A DNA stretch of 64,000 nt from Hymenobacter psychrophilus (GTDB taxonomy: Bacteria > Bacteroidota > Bacteroidia > Cytophagales > Hymenobacteraceae), in contig NZ_FNOV01000012.1 of NCBI RefSeq assembly GCF_900107135.1, positions 62,001 to 126,000 of the forward strand, written 5' to 3'. Below, one piece after another: positions 1 to 7,537 of the stretch. Position numbers and translations under genes: made by a program. Numbering within the stretch: position 1 is the first letter of the stretch; each line of letters opens with the position of its first letter. Below the pieces are notes generated by a model. It was not told the DNA's origin. It did not search any database and worked only from the letters and a program-made list of their open reading frames with translations.

Positions 1-163
1 CGATGCGGGCATTGATGATGAGCTCGACCTGCTCGCCCACTTTGGCCGTGGGCTGGCTTAGGGTGGCAGTGAGTTTTGTGGGCTGTAGCACCTGCGCCCG
101 CAGCCCTGTGGGCAGAAGCAGCGCCAGTAGCAGCAGCGGTAAGAGCAGAAAATGACGAATCAT
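1..163 (-). CDS. Secreted protein, N-terminal fragment (possibly DsbD-like thiol:disulfide interchange protein)
   Basis: Only the first 54 codons lie in the window; the gene runs off the left edge. The translation starts with a basic residue and a long leucine-rich segment ending in LRAQ, a standard signal peptide, so the mature protein is periplasmic or outer-membrane. The mature start (VLQPTKL, then KVGEQVELIINARI) has the beta-sandwich flavour of the N-terminal domain of Bacteroidota DsbD/cytochrome c biogenesis transmembrane proteins, but too little is visible to be sure. The divergent neighbour is the CNNM/CBS membrane protein at 389. The export signal is secure; the family is a guess. 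Confidence 0.5.
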   Translation of the reverse strand, partial: MIRHFLLLPLLLLALLLPTGLRAQVLQPTKLTATLSQPTAKVGEQVELIINARI

Positions 164-335
164 GGGCAGATAAAGCGGAGGGTAAAGCGGAACTGGTTGC
201 AAAGGTCGGCAGAAACGGCAACAGGTAGGCGGCGGCCAGGTTTAGCCCGGCCCACAGGAGCCGGGTACAGGCCCGGCGGCGGCTTGAGTTGGAAGACATT
301 CCGCGGCTCAACTCAACCCCTTGGGTCGAATGTCG

Positions 336-343
336 TACTTTCG
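336..343 (+). promoter_or_regulatory. Candidate -7 promoter element (TACTTTCG) for the CNNM/CBS gene
   Basis: TACTTTCG resembles the Bacteroidota primary sigma -7 consensus TAnnTTTG with one change. It lies about 45 bases before the ATG at 389. No clear TTTG -33 box was found. Weak call. Confidence 0.3.
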
Positions 344-388
344 CAGTATAAAGGATGATCGGGCCGGTTGAGCCTGCCATCCGCACCT

Positions 389-1720
389 ATGGGCTTAAAA
401 ATATTACTGACTATCCTGCTGGTTGCCGCCAATGGATTTTTCGTGGCCGCCGAATTTGCTTTCGTCAAAGTCCGGCTCTCCCAGATTGAGCTAAAAGCGC
501 AGAGTGGCAACCGCATTGCGCAGCTGCTGCAGGGCATGCTGCACGAGATGAACCACTACCTCTCGGCCTGCCAGCTCGGCATTACGCTGGCCTCGCTGGC
601 CCTGGGTTGGATTGGCGAAAGTGTAGTGGCCGAGGTTATCATGACGATTATCGCCAAGCTCGGCCTCGTGGTTTCGCCCACGCTCGTGCATCAGATAGCC
701 ATTGTCACGTCGTTTTCGCTCATCACCGTACTGCATATCGTGCTCGGCGAGCAGGCGCCTAAGGTACTGGCCATTCAGAAGCCTGAAGCCACCAGCCTGG
801 CCATTGCCATTCCGCTGCGGGCCTTTGCCTTTCTTACGTTTCCCTTCATCTGGGTACTCGACCGCATGTCCAATATTGTGCTGCGCGTTTTCGGGGTAGC
901 GTCGTTGCACGAGGCTGAGGTGCACACCAGCGAAGAGCTGCGTATGCTGCTCGGGCAGAGCAAGCAGAGCGGGGAAATTCAGGAGTCGGAGCACGAGCTA
1001 CTCGAAAATGTGTTCGAGTTCAACGACCGCATGGTGAAGCAGATTATGGTGCCCCGCACCCGTATTTCGGCCATCGATGTAAACACCAGCGAAGATGCAG
1101 TGCTGGAAATGGTCTATAATGAAGGCTTCTCGCGCATTCCGGTCTACGAAGAGAACATCGACAACATTGTGGGGGTGCTCTACGTGAAGGATTTGCTCCA
1201 GATTATCCGGCGACACGAGCCGCTGGATCTGGCTAAAACCATGCGCCCGGCCTACTTCGTGCCCGAAACCAAGAAAATCAACCGCCTGCTACGCCAGTTC
1301 CAGCGCAAGCACATGCATATGGCCATCGTCAGCGACGAGTTCGGCGGCGTGTCGGGCATCGTCACGATTGAAGACATCATGGAGGAGCTGGTAGGCGAAA
1401 TCCAGGACGAGTACGACAACGAGGTACCGGTGGTGGAAAAGGTGTCGGAAACCGATTACCGCGTGAATACCGCCACGCCCATTCCCGACGCCAACGAGCA
1501 CCTGCCCTACCCCCTGCCCGAGGGCGACGACTACGAAACCGTGGGTGGCCTGCTCAACGTGCTCTACGGCAACATTCCGGAAGTAGGCGACGTGGCCACG
1601 CTCGACAACTACGAGTTCCGGGTACTCAAACGCTCACGCCGCTCCGTCGAGCTGGTGCAGCTGCGGGTGCTCAACGGCGAGGAGCAGGAAGCCGAAGTAG
1701 GCGCAATGCCAGATATGTAG
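389..1720 (+). CDS. Hemolysin/CorC family membrane protein (CNNM + CBS pair + CorC_HlyC)
   Basis: Inner-membrane protein of the HlyC/CorC (UPF0053, CNNM) family, thought to act in Mg2+/Co2+ efflux; the old hemolysin name is historical. Start chosen at ATG 389 (MGLKILLTILLVAANGFFVAAEFAFVK), because this is the usual family N-terminus; a TTG 21 bases upstream would add seven atypical residues. Residues 1-175 form the CNNM/DUF21 membrane domain with about four helices. About 185-330 hold two CBS domains (RTRISAIDV; EEFGG-like SDEFGGVSGIVTIEDIMEELVGEI), and the last 85 residues are the CorC_HlyC transporter-associated domain. It faces the gamma-carbonic anhydrase gene across a strong hairpin. Family is sure; transported ion is inferred. 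Confidence 0.93.
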   Translation: MGLKILLTILLVAANGFFVAAEFAFVKVRLSQIELKAQSGNRIAQLLQGMLHEMNHYLSACQLGITLASLALGWIGESVVAEVIMTIIAKLGLVVSPTLVHQIAIVTSFSLITVLHIVLGEQAPKVLAIQKPEATSLAIAIPLRAFAFLTFPFIWVLDRMSNIVLRVFGVASLHEAEVHTSEELRMLLGQSKQSGEIQESEHELLENVFEFNDRMVKQIMVPRTRISAIDVNTSEDAVLEMVYNEGFSRIPVYEENIDNIVGVLYVKDLLQIIRRHEPLDLAKTMRPAYFVPETKKINRLLRQFQRKHMHMAIVSDEFGGVSGIVTIEDIMEELVGEIQDEYDNEVPVVEKVSETDYRVNTATPIPDANEHLPYPLPEGDDYETVGGLLNVLYGNIPEVGDVATLDNYEFRVLKRSRRSVELVQLRVLNGEEQEAEVGAMPDM

Positions 1721-1750
1721 CCACTGGCTGCGCTAGCCCTACGCCTCAAT

Positions 1751-1793
1751 CAACCAAAAGCGCCTCCCCAGACCGGGGAGGCGCTTTTGGTTG
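1751..1793. terminator. Bidirectional terminator between convergent genes
   Basis: A perfect 19-bp stem (1751-1769 with 1775-1793) and five-base loop. The GC-rich core is flanked by A-rich and T-rich arms on both strands. It lies between the CNNM/CBS gene and the carbonic-anhydrase-like gene and should stop both. Confidence 0.85.
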
Positions 1794-1814
1794 GTACTGC
1801 TGGCAGCGCCGGAG

Positions 1815-2360
1815 TCAGGTGGTAGCTTCGTTTTCCGGCTGAGTGGTATCGGGCTGGAACCAGCTGGCATACAGCACGTAGTTATCGGCCGTCTGGCTGA
1901 TGTTGGCGCGCTGGACCTCCGTAACGGGCTTAATCCGGCGGGCCGGTACGCCGGCGTACAGGTAGCCCGGCTCGCAGTGCATGTTTTCCAGCACCACTGC
2001 CCCGGCCGCCACGATGCAGCCGGCACCCACTACGGCATGGTCCATTACAATAGCCCCCATGCCAATCAGCACGTCATCCTCCACGGTGCAGCCGTGCACA
2101 ATGGCCCGGTGGCCGATGCTTACGCGCGCCCCTATCACCGTGGCTGCCTTCTGGTAGGTGCAGTGTAACACTGCCCCGTCCTGGATGTTGGTCTGGTCGC
2201 CGATGACAATCGAGTTCACGTCGCCGCGCACTACGGCCCCGAACCACACGGTGCAGGCGCGGCCCAGCATCACATCGCCCACAATAGTCGCGTTGTCAGC
2301 TACGAAACAATCTGGGCCCAGCTGCGGGTGTTTTCCCTGAACGGGCAGAATGAGAGGCAT
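1815..2360 (-). CDS. Gamma carbonic anhydrase family protein (left-handed beta-helix)
   Basis: 181 residues, the normal length for cytosolic gamma-class carbonic anhydrase-like proteins (YrdA/PaaY/CaiE type). Hexapeptide repeats with aliphatic residues at every sixth position run from about residue 12 to 145 (for example FVADNATIVGDVMLGRACTV and VSIGHRAIVHG), predicting a trimeric left-handed beta-helix. Histidines in IVHGCTV and IVMDHAVV sit where the metal ligands of the family lie. Enzyme activity varies in this family, so reversible CO2 hydration is possible but not assured. No operon partner is evident. Confidence 0.9.
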   Translation of the reverse strand: MPLILPVQGKHPQLGPDCFVADNATIVGDVMLGRACTVWFGAVVRGDVNSIVIGDQTNIQDGAVLHCTYQKAATVIGARVSIGHRAIVHGCTVEDDVLIGMGAIVMDHAVVGAGCIVAAGAVVLENMHCEPGYLYAGVPARRIKPVTEVQRANISQTADNYVLYASWFQPDTTQPENEATT

Positions 2361-2370
2361 GTGGTGGTGA

Positions 2371-2390
2371 GAAGTTAGAAGTTAGAAGTT
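2371..2390. repeat. Short tandem GAAGTTA-type repeat
   Basis: Three imperfect head-to-tail copies of GAAGTTAGA between the carbonic-anhydrase-like gene and the radical SAM gene. Resembles other short iterated repeats near gene ends in this window (13.9, 33.8, 48.1 kb). No function assigned. Confidence 0.5.
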
Positions 2391-2501
2391 TTATGGCTCC
2401 AGGGGAGTAACGGGCCGTTTGCTGACGTTGACTTCAGCTTAAAACATGTGGCGTCACTGAAGCCCCGGACTGCCGGAACGTCAGCTCACCATATCATCAG
2501 T

Positions 2502-3485
2502 TCACCGCGTCAGCATCCGCTTCCAGGTACCTTTCTCCCAGTTATATTTAATGGTACTGGGCAGGGCCTTCCAGAAGTATTTACTGGTTTCGACGGCGAA
2601 GCTGGGCTGCATATAGCAATTGATGGTGCAGCCTTCGCAGGCGGGCAGCCGGCCTTCGAGGGCGGCCAGCTGCTGCACTTCGGCCGAGTTATAGAGGTCG
2701 AACAGGCGGCCTTCAATGGGGAATTTTTTTTCGCCCAGGTGGTAGCAGGGCAGCACCAGCTCGTTGGAGGGCGACACGACCAGCGTGGTGCTGGCGGCCC
2801 GGCACACCGGGTCGGCTACGTGGTTGCCCCCATCGCGCCGCAACTGGATGAAAGCTTCGTTGAGGTACACGCCCTTGCGCTTGCCGAAGGCCGAGAGGTA
2901 GTCCAGCTCCTCGGGGGTAAGCTGCTCGCCGGTTTCCACGTCGCCATACTCGAAGGCGGGGTTGAGAATGAGAACCAGCCCGTTGGGCTGCGTAATCTGC
3001 TCGTACACGCGCTCCAGATCGGCCAGGTTCTGGCGGAACACCGTGAACAGCACGTCGGGCCGCTCGCCCAGCTCGCGGGCCACCCGAATGCTTTCGAGCA
3101 CGAAATCGAAGCAAGCCACGCCACGCCCCCGGTCGTGCACTTCCTTCTCCGACGAATCAAGCGAGAAATGCAGCATATCCACCTTGCCCCGCAGCCGCTC
3201 GGCATATTTGGGATAGAGCAGACAGTTAGTGGTCAGCGTCGTGATAAAGCCCATGTTGTGGGCCAGCCCCACAAACTCATGGATCTGGCGGTGCAGCAGC
3301 GGCTCACCGCCCGTAAAATCCACCACCGACACGCCCAGCCGTTTCAGGTCGTGCAGGTTCCGGGTTACGTCTTCGAGGGTAATATAAGGCGAAGGCTTCT
3401 CCCAAATATCACAGAACGAGCACTTGGCGTTGCACCGGTAGGTAACGTAGTAGTTGCACAGAACCGGATGACGAACAAGACGCAT
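2502..3485 (-). CDS. Radical SAM protein with a C-terminal cysteine cluster (SPASM-like)
   Basis: The N-terminus carries the radical SAM iron-sulfur motif CxxxCxxC at C18, C22 and C25 (CNAKCSFC), followed by the GGEP motif (DFTGGEPLLH) that contacts S-adenosylmethionine. The C-terminal third has further cysteines (DPVCRAAS, LPCYH, CEGCTINC), consistent with an auxiliary cluster of SPASM/twitch type. Start at ATG 3485 is preferred over an upstream in-frame codon because a -7-like box lies directly before it and the extra 15 residues look non-conserved. About 327 residues. Substrate unknown; no peptide precursor or partner enzyme lies next to it. Confidence 0.85.
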   Translation of the reverse strand: MRLVRHPVLCNYYVTYRCNAKCSFCDIWEKPSPYITLEDVTRNLHDLKRLGVSVVDFTGGEPLLHRQIHEFVGLAHNMGFITTLTTNCLLYPKYAERLRGKVDMLHFSLDSSEKEVHDRGRGVACFDFVLESIRVARELGERPDVLFTVFRQNLADLERVYEQITQPNGLVLILNPAFEYGDVETGEQLTPEELDYLSAFGKRKGVYLNEAFIQLRRDGGNHVADPVCRAASTTLVVSPSNELVLPCYHLGEKKFPIEGRLFDLYNSAEVQQLAALEGRLPACEGCTINCYMQPSFAVETSKYFWKALPSTIKYNWEKGTWKRMLTR

Positions 3486-3490
3486 GGCAG

Positions 3491-3498
3491 TAAAGGTA
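3491..3498 (-). promoter_or_regulatory. -7-like element (TACCTTTA) immediately before the radical SAM start
   Basis: On the minus strand TACCTTTA matches TAnnTTTR and ends five bases before the ATG at 3485, which would give a leaderless or nearly leaderless transcript. Confidence 0.35.
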
Positions 3499-3600
3499 GA
3501 ACGGACCGCATAGCTTTTGCTGTGGTGCATGCAACCTTCCTTTGCGTGCGGGGATCTTGCTATTGAATTTGACGCTCATTTCAATCTTAGCTCTTCCAAA

Positions 3601-4089
3601 ATGCACAAGCCCATCCTGGCAACCATCTGTCTGGCAATCTGCGCCCTCTCTGCTTGTAAGAAGGATGAAAACATGGTCATAGGTGACGAAAACCAAACCC
3701 TCGTCTTTGGCAGCTTTTTCGGCGAGTGTGAAGGCGAAAAATGCGTGGAAGTCTATCTGGTAGACTCCCAAATGAAGCGGCTGGCAGAAAACACGACGGA
3801 TGCCTACCCGAGAAGCAGCGCCCCTGTCAACGGCTCCTTTACAGAGCTCAGTGCTGCTCAGTACGAGCAGGTGAAAGATTTGCCGGCTTTATTCCCTTCG
3901 GAACTGCTGACGGAACAAACCAATGTTATCGGTGCCCCTGATGCGGCAGATCAGGGTGGGTATTACGTGGAGGTAACCCGGGGTGGAGTCCGGCGTCATT
4001 GGTTGATTGATACCGATAAAAAGAGCATTCCGGCTTATTTACGCCCTTTCGTAGATTCACTGAGCGTCCGGCTGAAGCGCCTGCCTTAG
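3601..4089 (+). CDS. Hypothetical lipoprotein
   Basis: 162 residues. The N-terminus has Lys, a hydrophobic core and a lipobox LSAC followed by KKDE, typical of a Bacteroidota lipoprotein (lysines and acids after Cys often go with surface export). Apart from this it has no domain I recognise; there is a small CEGEKC pair near residue 42 and a mixed beta-like C-terminus. The ATG at 3601 is chosen over an upstream start that would bury the signal sequence. Its stop lies two bases from the stop of the convergent nth gene. Confidence 0.75.
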   Translation: MHKPILATICLAICALSACKKDENMVIGDENQTLVFGSFFGECEGEKCVEVYLVDSQMKRLAENTTDAYPRSSAPVNGSFTELSAAQYEQVKDLPALFPSELLTEQTNVIGAPDAADQGGYYVEVTRGGVRRHWLIDTDKKSIPAYLRPFVDSLSVRLKRLP

Positions 4090-4091
4090 CT

Positions 4092-4853
4092 TTAATGCGC
4101 TAATTCGCTCCAGGCCAGGTTCCATTGATTGGGAGTAGCAGCCAAGGCCTCGGGTGTGGCGGGGCCGTGGTGTTCCAGGTAGTAGTTGCAGAAACCCTTG
4201 AGCGGGCAGCGGGCGCAGTCGGGCTTGGCATAGAAGCACACTTTCTGGCCGTGCCAGTAGTTGTGCTTGTGGAAGTTGAGCAGCACCAGCGCATCGGCCG
4301 GCAGCTGGGCCAGCAGCAGCTGGTGGGCCTTGTCGGCCGAGGCTTTGGGCGGAATCATCCCGACGCGCTGGGCAATGCGGTGCACGTGGGTATCAACGGG
4401 CAGCACGGGCTTATGAAAGTTGAAGAGCAGCACCAGCGAAGCCGTTTTCAGCCCGATACCGGGCATGTCGTGCAGCCAACTCATGGCCTTGTCGGTGGGC
4501 CACTCGGCCAGGAAGTCCAGCGCAAACTCGCCCCGCTCGGCTTTTATGCGGCGTAGAATTTCCTGAATGCGTGGGGCCTGCGTATCGGGCCAGCGGGTGG
4601 TGCGGATGGCGTGGGCCAGCTCCTGGGTCGGGGCCGCTTCCACCCCGGCCCAGTCGCCGAAGGTTTCCAGCATCCGGTCGTAGGCCAGTTCCTCATCGGC
4701 GTGGGTGGTGCGGTGCGACAGAACTGTCGAAATCAGCTCGCGCATGGGCGAGCGGCGGGGCTTATCGAGCGTCAGGGGCGGGTAGAACTGTTGCAGTTGC
4801 GCGTAGTTCTGCAGGGTTTTCTCGGCGGCGGAAGCTGTGTAGGCTGTGGGCAT
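4092..4853 (-). CDS. nth: Endonuclease III-type DNA glycosylase/AP lyase
   Basis: HhH-GPD superfamily base-excision repair enzyme removing oxidised pyrimidines. The helix-hairpin-helix LHDMPGIGLKTASLVL includes the catalytic lysine (in GLKTA), and the catalytic aspartate follows in VDTHVHR. The C-terminus has the 4Fe-4S loop with exact Cx6Cx2Cx5C spacing. The helix that normally reads LLSxQT is VLSHRTT here, a mild divergence. Start placed at ATG 4853; a longer frame to 4904 exists. About 253 residues, slightly longer than E. coli Nth. Confidence 0.85.
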   Translation of the reverse strand: MPTAYTASAAEKTLQNYAQLQQFYPPLTLDKPRRSPMRELISTVLSHRTTHADEELAYDRMLETFGDWAGVEAAPTQELAHAIRTTRWPDTQAPRIQEILRRIKAERGEFALDFLAEWPTDKAMSWLHDMPGIGLKTASLVLLFNFHKPVLPVDTHVHRIAQRVGMIPPKASADKAHQLLLAQLPADALVLLNFHKHNYWHGQKVCFYAKPDCARCPLKGFCNYYLEHHGPATPEALAATPNQWNLAWSELAH

Positions 4854-4902
4854 ACGCGGTTGTACCGGCTGGCCGGGTGGCAGGTTGCACCCGCCGGACC
4901 AC

Positions 4903-4942
4903 AAAAAAGCGGGGGCCTCCCCGAAAGGAAGCTCCCGCTTTT
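4903..4942 (-). terminator. Rho-independent terminator of the OmpA gene at 4963
   Basis: Stem 4905-4913 with 4934-4942, with an A-run at 4903-4908 that becomes the U-tract on the minus strand. Located 20 bases after the OmpA stop codon. Confidence 0.75.
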
Positions 4943-4962
4943 CAAAAGACGATAGTCGGTGC

Positions 4963-5667
4963 CTAAATAGTGCCTTTCTCGGCGGCCTTCTTCAGCTTTT
5001 CGTTGGCAAAAATAGCCACTTCCACCCGGCGGTTAGCTACCCGGCCGCTTTCGGTCGAGTTGTCGGCTACCGGCTGTTTCGAGCCGTAGCCCGTTACCGT
5101 GAAGCGCGAAGCATCCACGCCCTGCTGTTGGGTGTAGTTGGCCACGGCTTGGGCCCGGCGCTGCGAAAGCGGGTTGTTTACAGCGTCGGAGCCGCTCGTG
5201 TCGGTGTGGCCTTCCACAATCACGTTGGTGTCGCCGTACTTCACGAGCGTTTTGGCCAGTTCCTGGATGTTGTTCTGGGCTGCAGCCGTCAGACTCGACG
5301 AGTTCTTGGCAAACAGTAATCCCGAGTCGAAGGTAATTTTGATGCCCTCGCCTACCCGCTCGACAGTGGCACCGGCCATTTCGCGCTGCAGTTCGGCGGC
5401 CTGTTTGTCCATCCGGCGTCCGATGAGCGCGCCCCCGGCCCCGCCCACGGCGGCCCCGATGATAGCACCCTTGGCTGTGCCCGACTTACCGCCAATCACG
5501 CGGCCCAGAATAGCCCCACCGGCGGCTCCGCCCAAGCCGCCAATTATACCGCCTTTAGCGGTTTTGCTCCAAGGCTTTTTCTCTTTAGTGGTTTGTGCCT
5601 CGGCGAAATTGCCACCTAGCAGCAGTACGGCCAGCAGCAGCACGAATAAGGAGCGAAGATTGGTCAT
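4963..5667 (-). CDS. OmpA family protein with glycine-zipper segment
   Basis: About 234 residues. Signal peptide (MTNLRSLFVLLLAVLLL...AEA), then a Gly-zipper stretch around residues 37-85 (many GxxxG spacings: GGIIGGLGGAAGGAILG), then a peptidoglycan-binding OmpA C-terminal domain with the EGHTDTSG and NPLSQRRA motifs. Start at ATG 5667 removes 24 atypical residues of a longer frame. It is a clear paralogue of the gene at 6562-7305, with a third Gly-zipper gene between. Likely tethers the outer membrane to peptidoglycan. Confidence 0.92.
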   Translation of the reverse strand: MTNLRSLFVLLLAVLLLGGNFAEAQTTKEKKPWSKTAKGGIIGGLGGAAGGAILGRVIGGKSGTAKGAIIGAAVGGAGGALIGRRMDKQAAELQREMAGATVERVGEGIKITFDSGLLFAKNSSSLTAAAQNNIQELAKTLVKYGDTNVIVEGHTDTSGSDAVNNPLSQRRAQAVANYTQQQGVDASRFTVTGYGSKQPVADNSTESGRVANRRVEVAIFANEKLKKAAEKGTI

Positions 5668-5849
5668 TGGAAAGAGAGAGAGAGAAGTGAAGAAAAACCG
5701 GGCCAGCCAACTGGCGACGGGTCGGAGGCCGCTTAACAACCATCCTGCCAGAAATAGCCCGGGCCCACTCGCTGGTAGCGAATGGGCCTGGGAATAAGCA
5801 CAATCTGTTTTTGAAAGCAGCCTCCTGTAAGCCGCGTGTTGCGGCGCCC

Positions 5850-6116
5850 TTACAGGTTCTGGTTGTTGGCTTCCTTGACGCGCCGACGCTCGTCCTTGCG
5901 CTTCTGCTTTTCGTTGCCGATAACCGCACCAGCACCAGCACCTACGGCACCCCCAATAATGGCACCTGTGCCGCCACCAATAACTGCACCGGCCGCCGCG
6001 CCGCTACCACCCCCGATAATGGCTCCTTTGCCCGTATCGTTGGCGTTGCGGTAAGTCGAGCAACTCATCATCAAAGCTGCAATCAGCAGCGTAAAGGTCC
6101 ATCTGATCATTTTCAT
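5850..6116 (-). CDS. Small glycine-zipper lipoprotein
   Basis: 88 residues: short signal with a cysteine lipobox (MMSC), a Gly/Ala-rich zipper of roughly 45 residues (GGGSGAAAGAVIGGG repeats), and a charged Lys/Arg tail (KQKRKDERRR). It resembles YMGG-like/Gly-zipper envelope lipoproteins and the N-terminal half of its two OmpA neighbours, so it may be an OmpA-domain-less member of the same family. Same strand as both neighbours but separated by 180-450 bases, so probably transcribed on its own. Confidence 0.8.
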   Translation of the reverse strand: MKMIRWTFTLLIAALMMSCSTYRNANDTGKGAIIGGGSGAAAGAVIGGGTGAIIGGAVGAGAGAVIGNEKQKRKDERRRVKEANNQNL

Positions 6117-6151
6117 GGTCGGTAATTTTTAGTGAACGGGATAAACGCTCG

Positions 6152-6216
6152 GTTTGGCGGCCTCTGGACTGCGGCTCGCCCTGTACAAGGGGCACGCAGC
6201 CCAGAGGCCGCCAAAC
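6152..6216. repeat. Long imperfect hairpin (16-bp perfect outer stem)
   Basis: 6152-6167 pairs perfectly with 6201-6216; with one G-U wobble pairing extends to about 22 bp, and an inner GCCC/GGGC stem further closes the loop. No T-run follows, so it is not a classical terminator. It lies 36 bases upstream of the Gly-zipper lipoprotein start, in its likely 5' leader or promoter. Confidence 0.75.
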
Positions 6217-6496
6217 TGATGACAGATATTTTAACGTTCCCGGTCATGCTTGGGTTGGCAGTTTCCGTTAGGCCGGGCCGCAGCTATTGCACTTTTGGGC
6301 ACCCCTGCCTTGGTAGTACCTGACTGTCTTCAAGGTGAGTTCCGGCCGCTTTCCGGATGCCTGACAGATTTTCTTAATGCAATGAACCATGCCAACACCG
6401 CCATGGATAGCAGAATTTGAAGACATAATTTTCGGTGGGCACAGCAGCGCTGCAACAGTAGTTTCCGGCCGTGGCATCGGGGTTGTAAGGCAGGAA

Positions 6497-6529
6497 CAAA
6501 AAAAGCCCCCTCAACGAGGGGGCTTTTTT
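6497..6529. terminator. Bidirectional rho-independent terminator
   Basis: AAAGCCCCCTC/GAGGGGGCTTT stem with an A-run before and a T-run after; 33 bases past the stop of the OmpA gene at 6562, for which it is the natural terminator. Confidence 0.85.
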
Positions 6530-6561
6530 GTCAAAGCAGGCAATGAAAGCCCGGCTTTTAG

Positions 6562-7305
6562 TTACAGCGTACCGTTTTCGGCGGCCTTCTTCATCTTCTC
6601 GTTGGCGAAGATGGCAATTTCAACCCGACGGTTAGCCTGCTTTCCGGCTTCGGTCGTGTTATCAGCAATGGGCTGGGTCGAACCGTAGCCCTGGGTGCTC
6701 ACGCGGCTGGCATCAACGCCCTGGCCAATCGTGTAGTTGGCCACGGCCTGGGCCCGGCGCTGCGAAAGCGGATTGTTAATAGCATCGGAACCCGAAGCAT
6801 CGGTGTGGCCTTCCACCAGAATGTTGGTGTCGGGGTACTTCTTCAACGTCTCGGTCATCTTCTGGATTTCGGTCATCGAAGCAGCGCGCAGGTCGCTCTT
6901 GTTAGTGTCGAAGAGGATGCCCGAGTCGAAGGTAATTTTGATGCCTTCGCCTACGCGCTCAACCTTGGCGTTCTGCATATCCTTTTGCAGTTCTTCGGCT
7001 TGCTTATCCATTTTGCGGCCGATGAGGGCACCACCCGTGCCGCCCACAGCAGCACCAATGATAGCACCAGCGGCCGTGCCGCCTTTGCCACCGATTACAC
7101 GGCCCAGCACACCGCCTACTATTGCGCCGCCACCCGCGCCGAGCAGGCCACCTTTGGCCGTTTTGCTCATGCCCGTGCTACGGGGACCCGTGCCGTTGGT
7201 ATCAGCTTCCGGAATATTGGGGTTGCGGGGCTGGGACGTAGCACAGGATGCCATGAACATCACCAGCGCCATCAGCAGGGTGTAAAGCGAATTGCGAGAA
7301 GTCAT
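6562..7305 (-). CDS. OmpA family lipoprotein with glycine-zipper segment
   Basis: About 247 residues. The signal sequence ends in a lipobox (MASC followed by ATSQP), so unlike its paralogue at 4963 this copy is probably lipid-anchored. A Gly-zipper region (GGLLGAGGGAIVGGVLG) and an OmpA domain with EGHTDASGSDAINN follow. The two paralogues are closely alike from the zipper to the C-terminus, ending in FANEKMKKAAENGTL here and FANEKLKKAAEKGTI there. Start at ATG 7305; a TTG nine bases upstream is the only longer choice. Confidence 0.92.
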   Translation of the reverse strand: MTSRNSLYTLLMALVMFMASCATSQPRNPNIPEADTNGTGPRSTGMSKTAKGGLLGAGGGAIVGGVLGRVIGGKGGTAAGAIIGAAVGGTGGALIGRKMDKQAEELQKDMQNAKVERVGEGIKITFDSGILFDTNKSDLRAASMTEIQKMTETLKKYPDTNILVEGHTDASGSDAINNPLSQRRAQAVANYTIGQGVDASRVSTQGYGSTQPIADNTTEAGKQANRRVEIAIFANEKMKKAAENGTL

Positions 7306-7384
7306 AAAATTCAACAGAATGGTGAGAGAAAGAGTCAGTTTACCTGGTCAGAGGTACTTACTAGGTTTGAGAAAAAAAGTTCGG

Positions 7385-7392
7385 CAAATATA
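7385..7392 (-). promoter_or_regulatory. -7 promoter element (TATATTTG) for the OmpA lipoprotein gene
   Basis: Exact TAnnTTTG on the minus strand, about 80 bases before the ATG at 7305. No good -33 TTTG was found at 19-21 bases. Confidence 0.4.
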
Positions 7393-7537
7393 GATGCTTA
7401 TCTATACCCAGGCACGGGTTCCGAGTAGCCATACAGGCCGGAAGCCCGTCCGAAGCGCCTACAGCGCATCTGGCGGGCTTCTTTCCAAAAAGCTTGCCGA
7501 AAATCAAGCCGGAGATGCTAAACGCAGGCTAGCTTGC

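Larger units (their letters stand above)
6117..6561. other. Intergenic stretch without a convincing gene
   Basis: 445 bases between two Gly-zipper genes. It holds a long hairpin (6152-6216) and a terminator (6497-6529). Reading frames here have no start context, export signal or recognisable family. Confidence 0.6.

Noticed and set aside
2448..3566. 372-codon frame on the plus strand
   Set aside because: Antisense shadow of the radical SAM gene, whose FeS and SAM motifs are clear on the minus strand.
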